DNA from: Anaerostipes sp.
Lineage (GTDB): Bacteria; Bacillota; Clostridia; Lachnospirales; Lachnospiraceae
Direction of reading: 5' to 3'
NCBI RefSeq assembly: GCF_018381315.1
Contig: NZ_JAGZSD010000007.1
Coordinates: 62,001 to 126,000 of the forward strand
Length of the DNA stretch: 64,000 nt
A program made the translations under genes and the position numbers. Below the pieces are notes generated by a model that did no database searches, was not told the origin of the DNA, and worked only from the letters and a program-made list of their open reading frames with translations. Positions 1-7,417 of this stretch are shown one piece after another. Position 1 is the stretch's first letter; each line of letters starts with the position of its first letter.

Positions 1-1489
1 CCTTCGCCTCTGCCATGGACAGTGTCACCACATAAGGAGGCTCCACTCCCTGGCTGTATATCTTTTTCTCTCTGAATGCCTTCATAAGCTTTTCGTAATT
101 CACCTTCTCATGGGCAGCATGCTGGTCCATGATAAACAGCTGGTCATCATACTCAATCATCCAGTAAGTTTTAAACAGCTGGCCAATCACTTTCCGGTCG
201 GGCTTCGCCTCCTCGTCCAGCAGGGATGTCTCATGAAGGGTCATCTGCTTCATTTCATCCTGTTTTGCCTGCTCATAATAGTTGACTCCTGCGGACACAC
301 TCTTTTTCATCTGAACAGCCGGCTGCTCTGCCCTTTGAACTGTCTTTCCCATCGTCCACGGCTTAGGGGAAGCTTCCTTTTCAGGCCCTTTCGGCGCGCT
401 TTCTTCCCTTTTGGCCTGCTCAAACGGCTCCGGCATTTTTGACGGAAGCACTGTCTTTTCTTTTTTTTCAGGCTTTCCGATTTCTGCTTTGGGAATGATT
501 TCTTTGTGGGCCAGTGCCTCTTTAATCCCTGACTCCAACAGCTCATACAGTTCCTTTTCATTGCGGAACCGGATCTCCATCTTCGTCGGATGGACGTTTA
601 CATCCAAAAGCTCCGGTTCCACCTGGATATTCAGGCATACAAAGGGATACTTATGTGCCATGGTAAAGGTCTTATACCCATCCTCAATTGCTTTAAAAAT
701 AATCTTGCTCTTTATATACCTGCCGTTGATAAAATAGCTCTCATAGTTCCGGTTTCCCCGGGAAATAAACGGCTTTCCGATGTAGCCGTCTACGCTGACT
801 GTCTGGCTTCGGACGGAGATCGGCAGAAGGGCTGCCGCCACCTCTCTTCCGTACAGGTGGTAAATAATATCTCTTACATTTCCGTTTCCGGATGTATACA
901 TCTTATTTTTGCTGTTATGGATAAATTTAAACGCAATGTCAGGGTGGCTCAGAGCCATATGCACCATAATCTGCTCCACATATCCTGCCTCCGTCACCGG
1001 ACTTTTCAAGAATTTCCGCCTGGCAGGAGTATTATAAAACAGATTCCTCACGAGAAAAGTCGTCCCATCCGGTGCGCCGATCTCTTCAAATCCCTGTTCT
1101 TCCCCGCCGAAGATCTTATAGGATACCCCGGAAAAAGCACCGGCTGTCTTGGTGATGACTTCCACCTGCCCTACCGCACTGATACTTGATAATGCTTCTC
1201 CCCGGAATCCCAGAGAAGATACACATACCAGATCCTCCACTGTACGGATTTTGCTTGTGGCATGCCGCAGAAACGCAGTTTTTACATCCTCCTTGGCAAT
1301 GCCGCATCCATTATCCGTCACCCGCATAAGCGTCATGCCGCCGTCCTTGATCTCCACAGTGACTGCTGTAGCTTTGGCATCTATGGCGTTCTCCACCAGT
1401 TCCTTCACCACTGAGGCAGGCCGCTCAATCACTTCCCCGGCTGCAATATTATCGATTGTCTTTTGGTCCAATAACTGAATTTCTGCCAT
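1..1489 (-). CDS. mutL: DNA mismatch repair protein MutL (3' end outside window)
   Basis: MutL couples mismatch recognition by MutS to strand incision. The first 496 codons are visible. The N-terminal GHKL ATPase domain shows the ELVENAIDA helix (about residue 33), DNGCGI (about 58) and GFRGEAL (about 93). A charged, proline-rich linker follows (about residues 330-430), and then the start of the C-terminal domain with DQHAAHEKVNYE near residue 455. This matches the DQHA-x2-E-x4-E metal site of endonuclease-type MutL, so the protein should nick DNA itself, as expected where MutH is absent. The ATG lies 2 nt after the mutS stop, so the two are co-transcribed with miaB. The C-terminus is cut by the window edge. 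Confidence 0.97.
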   Translation of the reverse strand, partial: MAEIQLLDQKTIDNIAAGEVIERPASVVKELVENAIDAKATAVTVEIKDGGMTLMRVTDNGCGIAKEDVKTAFLRHATSKIRTVEDLVCVSSLGFRGEALSSISAVGQVEVITKTAGAFSGVSYKIFGGEEQGFEEIGAPDGTTFLVRNLFYNTPARRKFLKSPVTEAGYVEQIMVHMALSHPDIAFKFIHNSKNKMYTSGNGNVRDIIYHLYGREVAAALLPISVRSQTVSVDGYIGKPFISRGNRNYESYFINGRYIKSKIIFKAIEDGYKTFTMAHKYPFVCLNIQVEPELLDVNVHPTKMEIRFRNEKELYELLESGIKEALAHKEIIPKAEIGKPEKKEKTVLPSKMPEPFEQAKREESAPKGPEKEASPKPWTMGKTVQRAEQPAVQMKKSVSAGVNYYEQAKQDEMKQMTLHETSLLDEEAKPDRKVIGQLFKTYWMIEYDDQLFIMDQHAAHEKVNYEKLMKAFREKKIYSQGVEPPYVVTLSMAEAK

Positions 1490-1491
1490 AA

Positions 1492-4110
1492 CTATTCCTC
1501 TTCTCTAAGCTTGTTCTGCAGAATATACAAATAGTTCAGCGCCTCCAGCGGAGTCATGCAGGATAAATCCTTTTCCCTGATCTCCGCCATGAACGGATGC
1601 TCCATTGTAGGCTCACCGTCGTTGGCAAACAAAGAAAGCTGCTGCGGTTCGTCGGAAACCTGAATTTTCTGCGCTTTGGAAACAATATCGCTGTCGCTCA
1701 ATTCAGCCACGATCTCTTTTGCTCTCTGGATCACCATATCCGGCACTCCTGCAAGCTTCGCCACCTGGATTCCGTAGCTCTTATCCGCCCCGCCTTTTAC
1801 AATCTTTCTTAAAAATACAATATTATCGCCCTGTTCCTTTACAGCAATACAGTAATTGTTCACACTGGAAATCTTTCCTTCCAGTTCTGTCAGCTCGTGA
1901 TAATGAGTGGCAAACAAAGTCTTTGCTCCCAAAAGCTTGGAATTACTGATATACTCCACAACGGCCCAGGCAATGCTCAGGCCATCGTAAGTGCTCGTTC
2001 CCCGGCCGATCTCATCAAGAATCAGCAGGCTGTCCTTTGTGGCATTCCTGAGGATATTTGCCACCTCACTCATCTCCACCATAAAGGTGCTCTGGCCGCT
2101 GGCCAGGTCATCGGAGGCCCCTACTCTGGTGAAAATTCTGTCCACGATGCCGATGTTTGCTTTCACAGCCGGCACAAAGGAGCCGATTTGGGCCATAAGG
2201 ACAATCAGTGCCGACTGCCGCATATAGGTTGATTTTCCGGCCATGTTCGGACCTGTGATGATAGATACACGGTGCCGTTTGCTGTCCAGATAGGTGTCAT
2301 TTGCAATAAACATATCATTGGACATCATCTGCTCCACCACCGGATGGCGCCCCTCTTTAATATCAATCGTTCCCTTTGTATTTAATTTCGGCCTCACATA
2401 TCCGTTTCTCTCTGCCGCATAAGCCAGAGAGCAGAGCACGTCCAGGTAGGCAATAACTCCGGCGCTTTTCTTAATTCTTTCCATTTCTCCCGCCAATGTT
2501 TCCCGGATTGATACAAAGGTTTCATATTCCAGGGCATACAGCCTGTCCTCAGCTCCGAGAATCGTATCTGCCAGCTGGTTAAGTTCCTCCGTGGTATATC
2601 TCTCCGAGTTGGCCAGCGTCTGTTTTCTTATGTAATGTTCAGGTACTCTGTCCTTGTAGGAGTTGGTGACATCCAAATAGTATCCAAACACTTTATTAAA
2701 TTTTACTTTCAGTGTCTTGATACCGGTAGCTCTCCGCTCTCTCTCTTCTAATTCCATGAGCCACTGCTTACCGTCAGTCTTGGCACTTTTTAGCTGGTCG
2801 ATCTGCTCTGAGAACCCGTCCTTGATAATGCCTCCTTCTTTGATGGCAATGGGCGGCTCTTCCAGTACTGCAGCCTCTAAAAGCCCTGCCACATCCTCCA
2901 GAGTATCCAGTTCTTCCCTAAGCTCAGACAGCAGCCCATCGCTGCATTCTTCAAGAATGGTCCTGATCGGAGGCAGCCACTGAAGAGATACTTTCAAAGC
3001 AATCATATCTCTCGGATTTACCGTCTGGTAACTTACTTTTGTCATAAGCCGCTCCAGATCATAAACCGGGTTCAGATACTCCCGGATTTCTTCCCTGACA
3101 ATGGCCTGCCTGGTCAGAGTGGTCAGCGCCTCATATCTCTCTTCAATCTTATCCCGGTCGATCAGAGGCTGTTCGATCATGCTTCTTAAAAGCCTGGCCC
3201 CCATAGCCGTCTTTGTCTTATCCAGAACCCCCAGCAGGGAACCCTTTTTTCTTTTGTCCCGGAGAGTTTCGCAAAGTTCCAGATTTCTCCGGCTGGAACT
3301 GTCAATAATCATATATTCGCTGGTCTCATACGGTGAGACAGACATAAGATGATTCAGTGCGTTTTTCTGGGTCTCATGAAGATATAGAAGAATAGCGCCG
3401 GTGGCGATGACCCCCATAGGATGGTCTGAAAGACCCAGGCCGCTCAGATTCCCCACATGAAACTGAGACTTAATGGCAGCTGTCCCCTGCTCTTCATCAA
3501 AATAATAATGATCAATACTGGAAACGGATACCCCAAGCTTATCTTTGATCAGTCCAATATCTGCACCGCTGATCAAAAATGCATCGTTGCAGATGATCTC
3601 TGCCGGAGCAAACTTAAAAATCTCATCCACAACCTTGTGAAGTTCATCCATGGATGTGGTGCGGAAATCTCCCGTAGTGACATCCACCACGGACAGCCCA
3701 AAGCTGTCATCACTGCAGAAAATACACATGAGATAGTTGTTTTTTTCGTCATCTAAGCTTTGCTGGGAAATGTTTGTTCCCGGCGTCACAATTCTGATAA
3801 CTTCCCTCTTCACAATTCCTTTGGTCTGTTTAGGATCCTCCACCTGCTCACAGATGGCCACTTTATATCCCTTTTCCACCAGTTTATTTAAGTAGGAATC
3901 CACCGCATGAAACGGAATGCCGCACATCGGAGCACGCTCCTCCATCCCGCAGTTTTTCCCTGTCAGTGTAATTTCTAATTCCTTGGAAGCTGTCATGGCA
4001 TCCTCAAAAAACATTTCATAAAAATCTCCCAGCCTGTAAAACAGGATGCAGTCTTTATTCTGCTCTTTGATCGCCATATACTGTTCCATCATTGGAGTTA
4101 ATTTAGCCAT
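1492..4110 (-). CDS. mutS: DNA mismatch repair protein MutS
   Basis: MutS binds base mismatches and small loops as a clamp and recruits MutL. The 872 residues are normal for bacterial MutS1. The mismatch-reading F-Y-E motif is at residues 30-32 (LGDFYEMFF). The Walker A loop GPNMAGKST is near residue 620 and the Walker B/D-loop region LDEIGRGTSTYDG near 693, followed by the helix-turn-helix dimerisation tail. The start codon overlaps the last 8 nt of miaB, which indicates translational coupling, and mutL follows after 2 nt. Nothing is truncated or unusual. Confidence 0.98.
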   Translation of the reverse strand: MAKLTPMMEQYMAIKEQNKDCILFYRLGDFYEMFFEDAMTASKELEITLTGKNCGMEERAPMCGIPFHAVDSYLNKLVEKGYKVAICEQVEDPKQTKGIVKREVIRIVTPGTNISQQSLDDEKNNYLMCIFCSDDSFGLSVVDVTTGDFRTTSMDELHKVVDEIFKFAPAEIICNDAFLISGADIGLIKDKLGVSVSSIDHYYFDEEQGTAAIKSQFHVGNLSGLGLSDHPMGVIATGAILLYLHETQKNALNHLMSVSPYETSEYMIIDSSSRRNLELCETLRDKRKKGSLLGVLDKTKTAMGARLLRSMIEQPLIDRDKIEERYEALTTLTRQAIVREEIREYLNPVYDLERLMTKVSYQTVNPRDMIALKVSLQWLPPIRTILEECSDGLLSELREELDTLEDVAGLLEAAVLEEPPIAIKEGGIIKDGFSEQIDQLKSAKTDGKQWLMELEERERRATGIKTLKVKFNKVFGYYLDVTNSYKDRVPEHYIRKQTLANSERYTTEELNQLADTILGAEDRLYALEYETFVSIRETLAGEMERIKKSAGVIAYLDVLCSLAYAAERNGYVRPKLNTKGTIDIKEGRHPVVEQMMSNDMFIANDTYLDSKRHRVSIITGPNMAGKSTYMRQSALIVLMAQIGSFVPAVKANIGIVDRIFTRVGASDDLASGQSTFMVEMSEVANILRNATKDSLLILDEIGRGTSTYDGLSIAWAVVEYISNSKLLGAKTLFATHYHELTELEGKISSVNNYCIAVKEQGDNIVFLRKIVKGGADKSYGIQVAKLAGVPDMVIQRAKEIVAELSDSDIVSKAQKIQVSDEPQQLSLFANDGEPTMEHPFMAEIREKDLSCMTPLEALNYLYILQNKLREEE

Positions 4111-5515
4111 TTACCTGTTCTCCCATATAATAAAAACCTTTTTCTTCCGTAATCTTCACACGGACGATCTGACCAATCAGACTGTCCCCGCCCTTAAAAT
4201 GTACTAAAATGTTGTTGGAAAGACGGCCGGTAACCATACCGTCCTGGTGGGTATTCTTCTCCTCCACCAGCACCTCTTCCACTTTTCCGACTCCGTCCTT
4301 TCTGTTGTCCTTTGAACTTTCCTTAATCACTTCAAGAAGACGCTGGAATCTTTTCTTCACCACGAAAGGCTCCACCTGTTCTTCCATGGCGGCAGCCGGT
4401 GTTCCTGTCCTTTTTGAATAGACAAACGTATAGGCACTGTCAAACTTGACCTTTCTCACCACATCCAGGGTTTCTTCAAAGTCTTCTTCTGTCTCCCCCG
4501 GAAACCCTACAATAATATCTGTGGTCATGGCAATCCCCGGTATTTTTTCTTTGATTTTTTCAGCCAAAGCAAGATAGTCTTCCTTTGTATAATGCCGGTT
4601 CATCAGCTTTAAAATCCGGCTGCTCCCGGACTGAACCGGCAGATGCATATGGCGGCAGACCTTTTTGGAGGAAGCCATCACGTCAATGAGATCATCTGAC
4701 AGATCCTTCGGATGGGGTGTCATAAACCTGATGCGTGAAAGCCCTTCGATTTGTTCAATCATTGTCAGAAGTTCTGCAAAGCTGACCGGCTTATCCAGGT
4801 TCTTGCCGTAGGAATTTACATTCTGCCCAAGCAGCATTACTTCCCTCACTCCTTCTTTCACCAGTCCTTCAATCTCCCGTACTATATCTTCCGGCTTCCG
4901 GCTCCGCTCCCGTCCTCTCACATAAGGAACAATACAGTAGCTGCAGAAATTGTTGCAGCCAAACATAATATTTACCCCGCATTTGAAGGAAAACTTCCGG
5001 TCACTGGGAAGGTCCTCCACAATCTGGTCCGTATCCTTCCAAATATCTACGATCATTCCCCCGGACTCAACCCTGGCCTTTAAAAGCTCCGCCAGTTTGA
5101 AAATATTGTGCGTCCCGAAAATAAGATCTACAAACGGATAGCTTTTTCCAATCTTCTCCACAACCTGTTCTTCCTGCATCATACAGCCGCAGAGACCTAT
5201 CATCATATCAGGGTTCTTTTCCTTTGCTTTTTTTACGTGCCCCAGATGTCCGTACAGCTTTGTGTTGGCATTTTCCCGGACTGTACATGTATTAAAGAGA
5301 ACCAGATCCGCATATTCCGTGTCAGTTTCCTGGTACCCGATTGTCTCCAGAACCCCGAGAAGCTTTTCAGAGTCTTTCTCATTCATCTGGCATCCAAAGG
5401 TAGTGATATGGCAGGTGAGAGGCCGGCCCAGACGTTCTTCCTGTGTCTTTACCCATCCTTTCATCTCTTCCATATAGGCGTATTGTTTTTGTGCTTCATT
5501 TTTATATGTTGGCAT
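4103..5515 (-). CDS. miaB: tRNA-2-methylthio-N6-dimethylallyladenosine synthase MiaB
   Basis: MiaB is a radical-SAM methylthiotransferase that adds a methylthio group to i6A37 of tRNAs reading UNN codons. The N-terminal cluster cysteines lie in TTFGCQMN, NTCTVREN and LCGCMM. The radical-SAM triad is CNNFCSYC, and a TRAM domain closes the protein. I start at 5515 (MPTYKNEAQ, 470 aa) because GGAG lies 8 nt upstream. The longer frame from TTG at 5587 is rejected: that TTG is the first half of the -35 box of the operon promoter. It is first in the miaB-mutS-mutL operon, a common Firmicute order. Confidence 0.95.
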   Translation of the reverse strand: MPTYKNEAQKQYAYMEEMKGWVKTQEERLGRPLTCHITTFGCQMNEKDSEKLLGVLETIGYQETDTEYADLVLFNTCTVRENANTKLYGHLGHVKKAKEKNPDMMIGLCGCMMQEEQVVEKIGKSYPFVDLIFGTHNIFKLAELLKARVESGGMIVDIWKDTDQIVEDLPSDRKFSFKCGVNIMFGCNNFCSYCIVPYVRGRERSRKPEDIVREIEGLVKEGVREVMLLGQNVNSYGKNLDKPVSFAELLTMIEQIEGLSRIRFMTPHPKDLSDDLIDVMASSKKVCRHMHLPVQSGSSRILKLMNRHYTKEDYLALAEKIKEKIPGIAMTTDIIVGFPGETEEDFEETLDVVRKVKFDSAYTFVYSKRTGTPAAAMEEQVEPFVVKKRFQRLLEVIKESSKDNRKDGVGKVEEVLVEEKNTHQDGMVTGRLSNNILVHFKGGDSLIGQIVRVKITEEKGFYYMGEQVNG

Positions 5516-5558
5516 TGGTATTTCTCCGTTCTTTTTCATTTCTTGGCATATGGAATCT

Positions 5559-5587
5559 ATTATAACAATATTTAAAAAATCGTGCAA
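5559..5587 (-). promoter_or_regulatory. Sigma-A promoter of miaB-mutS-mutL
   Basis: On the minus strand TTGCAC (5587-5582) and TATAAT (5564-5559) are separated by exactly 17 bp. Transcription should begin about 7 bp further on, upstream of the GGAG site of miaB and downstream of any longer start codon. This is why the shorter MiaB start was chosen. Confidence 0.85.
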
Positions 5588-5597
5588 ATTTCTATGA

Positions 5598-5890
5598 CAT
5601 TTTGACCAGTTCTCCGGCTTGCTGTCTCAGAAGCATAAGATTTTCTAACCTTCAGCAAAGCCTTTCCGGTGGCCCGTTCGGAACTCACTTGCGTTGGCCT
5701 AGAGCACTTAGGGAAGGCAAACAAAGTGCAGACTGAGCTTAGTGCGAAGGCCGTTCAAAGGAACTTCATGAGCAGGAGCCGCAGGCGAGATGCGAATTTA
5801 GTGAATCGAACCTCATTGCCTACAAGTCTTTGCTTCAGGAAGAAAAACTAATACTCCTTCGAATGCAAGTCCTCCGAACTGGTCAAAATG
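5598..5890. repeat. MITE-like imperfect palindromic element, about 293 bp
   Basis: The ends are inverted copies. CATTTTGACCAGTTC at 5598-5612 is matched exactly on the other strand at 5876-5890, and CTTGC follows in both arms after a 5-6 base mismatch block. Weaker inverted similarity runs inwards: AGCAAAG with flanking pyrimidine tracts at 5654-5660 against its complement around 5830, and GTTCG followed by TCACT in both arms. No open frame in it has a ribosome site or recognisable protein. I see no convincing target-site duplication. It could be a non-autonomous mobile element remnant or a long structured RNA. It fills the gap between the miaB promoter and the next hairpin element. Confidence 0.6.
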
Positions 5891-5947
5891 GACGTAATGT
5901 CTGCTGGAGAAGGGCAGCTATAAAAGAGAAGGTACCTATTACCGATA

Positions 5948-6013
5948 AGTTTTTCTTCACTGTCGGAAGGAGACCTTTCCAGAGCCGACTGGAGATAGTG
6001 AAGAAAAACTCAT
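5948..6013. repeat. Hairpin repeat element, copy 1
   Basis: AGTTTTTCTTCACT at 5948-5961 and its perfect inverse at 5997-6010 form a 14-bp outer stem. GTCGG/CCGAC (5962-5966, 5985-5989) forms an inner stem. The inside segment GAAGGAGACCTTTCCAGAGC and the outer AAGAAAAACTCAT recur almost unchanged at 32004-32050, so this is a dispersed repeat. No protein is encoded. The function is unknown. Confidence 0.65.
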
Positions 6014-6065
6014 CTCTTAGGCCCATTGCTCTTTGATGAGCTTGTGCGCATCCTGCACGGAGTGC

Positions 6066-6114
6066 TTTTTATTACAATAGGGAGGTTCGGAGAACTATCC
6101 TATTGTAATAAAAA
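6066..6114. terminator. Long perfect hairpin, possible bidirectional terminator
   Basis: TTTTTATTACAATAGG (6066-6081) and its exact inverse (6099-6114) form a 16-bp stem. The 17-nt loop itself contains GTTC-GGA-GAAC. The T and A runs at the two feet would act as U-tracts in either direction. It abuts the separate glf terminator, giving two hairpins in tandem. Confidence 0.5.
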
Positions 6115-6150
6115 ATACCGCTCAAAATCTTAATAAAAGAATTTGAGCGG
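6111..6150 (-). terminator. Rho-independent terminator of glf
   Basis: On the minus strand, just after the glf stop codon, CCGCTCAAA and TTTGAGCGG (6150-6142 and 6126-6118) pair over 9 bp. They are followed by TATTTTTT, the usual terminator shape. Confidence 0.8.
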
Positions 6151-6163
6151 CATAGATTTCTGC

Positions 6164-7267
6164 CTATAGCTTTAACTGGTCTTTTGCAAAACAAAGCGCT
6201 GATTCTATGACTTTATCCATGTCATAATACTTGTATTCCCCAAGTCTTCCGCCGAACAAAACTTTTTCTTCCTTATCGGCCAGGGTACGGTACTTTTGGA
6301 ATAACTGATTATTTTTCTCATCATTTACCGGGTAGTATGGTTCCATGCCGTCTTCCCACTCCACCGGATACTCCTTTGTGACTACTGTATTCTTCTGGGT
6401 ACCGAATGCAAAATGCTTATGCTCGATCTTTCTCGTATACGGAGTCTCACGGTCTGTATAATTCATGACAGCCACTCCCTGATGATTCTCTTCTTCCAAA
6501 ACCTGATGTTCAAACTTCAGACTTCTGTAAGCAAGCTTTCCGAACTGGTATCCATAGTAAGAATCAATCGTACCTGTATAGATCACCTTATCTCCAAGCC
6601 CTGAAAGTTCTTCTCTTTTTTCTAAAAAGTCGGTGGAGAGCATAACATCGCAGCCCTCATACAGCCTGTCGATCAGCTTATTGTATCCCTCTTTTGGGAT
6701 GCCCTGATGCGGATCGTTAAAATAGTTATTGTCGTAAATATACCGGACAGGTATTCTCCTGATAATAGAAGCCGGAAGGTCCTTACAGTCTCTTCCCCAC
6801 TGCTTTTCAGTATAACCTTTGATCAGCTTCTGATAAATGTCCGTGCCTACCAGGCTGACCGCCTGTTCTTCAAGATTTGAAGGTTCCCCTTCTACAGCCT
6901 GTCTCTGGGATTCTATGATCCTTTTGGCCTCAGCCGGAGATGCAATCCCCCACATCTTGCTGAATGTATTCATGTTAAAAGGAAGATTATACGTCTCACC
7001 ATGATAATTCGCCACCGGACAGTTGATATAATGGTTGAATTCTACCAGCGAAGTTACATACTTCCATACTTCCTCATTGCTTGTATGAAATATATGCGCT
7101 CCGTATTCATGGACCATGATGCCTTCCACATCCCTGCACATGATATTTCCTCCCAGGGCCTCTCTCTTTTCTACTACCAGACAGGTTTTCCCCTGTTTTC
7201 CTGCTTCTCTGGCAATGACTCCGTTAAAAAGTCCGCCGCCGACTAAAATATAATCATAATGCTTCAT
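6164..7267 (-). CDS. glf: UDP-galactopyranose mutase
   Basis: This FAD flavoenzyme interconverts UDP-galactopyranose and UDP-galactofuranose, the donor for galactofuranose in surface glycans. At 367 aa it has the standard bacterial length. The FAD-binding Rossmann start VGGGLFNGVIAREA is at residues 8-21. EYGAHIFHT (about 54-62), FNMNTFSKMWG and YTEKQWGRD are family landmarks. A strong AAGGAGG precedes the ATG. It is transcribed alone from its own promoter and ends at its own terminator. No galactofuranosyltransferase lies nearby, so the users of its product must be elsewhere. Confidence 0.95.
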   Translation of the reverse strand: MKHYDYILVGGGLFNGVIAREAGKQGKTCLVVEKREALGGNIMCRDVEGIMVHEYGAHIFHTSNEEVWKYVTSLVEFNHYINCPVANYHGETYNLPFNMNTFSKMWGIASPAEAKRIIESQRQAVEGEPSNLEEQAVSLVGTDIYQKLIKGYTEKQWGRDCKDLPASIIRRIPVRYIYDNNYFNDPHQGIPKEGYNKLIDRLYEGCDVMLSTDFLEKREELSGLGDKVIYTGTIDSYYGYQFGKLAYRSLKFEHQVLEEENHQGVAVMNYTDRETPYTRKIEHKHFAFGTQKNTVVTKEYPVEWEDGMEPYYPVNDEKNNQLFQKYRTLADKEEKVLFGGRLGEYKYYDMDKVIESALCFAKDQLKL

Positions 7268-7291
7268 AAACTTCCTCCTTATATTTGGTTT

Positions 7292-7320
7292 ATTATACCC
7301 TGTCCCGGGAAAAATGACAA
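7292..7320 (-). promoter_or_regulatory. Sigma-A promoter of glf
   Basis: TTGTCA (7320-7315) and TATAAT (7297-7292) on the minus strand have a 17-bp spacer, about 25 bp ahead of the glf start codon. Confidence 0.85.
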
Positions 7321-7372
7321 TCTGTTTTTCTTGTCTCCCGGCTTCTTTTAAAGTAAAATAGAAGTAACGAGT

Positions 7373-7400
7373 TTGTAAAATCTGTGTAAATTTTTATACA
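7373..7400 (+). promoter_or_regulatory. Probable promoter of the Na/Pi cotransporter gene
   Basis: TTGTAA (7373-7378) and TATACA (7395-7400) have a 16-bp spacer and sit just upstream of AGGAGG and the ATG at 7418. The resulting leader would be very short. This is a moderate match and diverges from the glf promoter. Confidence 0.5.
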
Positions 7401-7417
7401 AAATCAAGGAGGCAGCA

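Noticed and set aside
110..1478. Plus-strand open frames of 100-200 codons at the left edge
   Set aside because: They are antisense to mutL, whose motifs are clear on the minus strand across the whole interval.
5516..5587. Longer MiaB start at a TTG codon
   Set aside because: The TTG is part of the -35 box and the frame crosses the -10 box; a good ribosome site supports 5515.
5669..6036. Two plus-strand open frames of about 60-68 codons in the repeat region
   Set aside because: They lie inside the palindromic element and hairpins, lack ribosome sites and have no protein-like composition.
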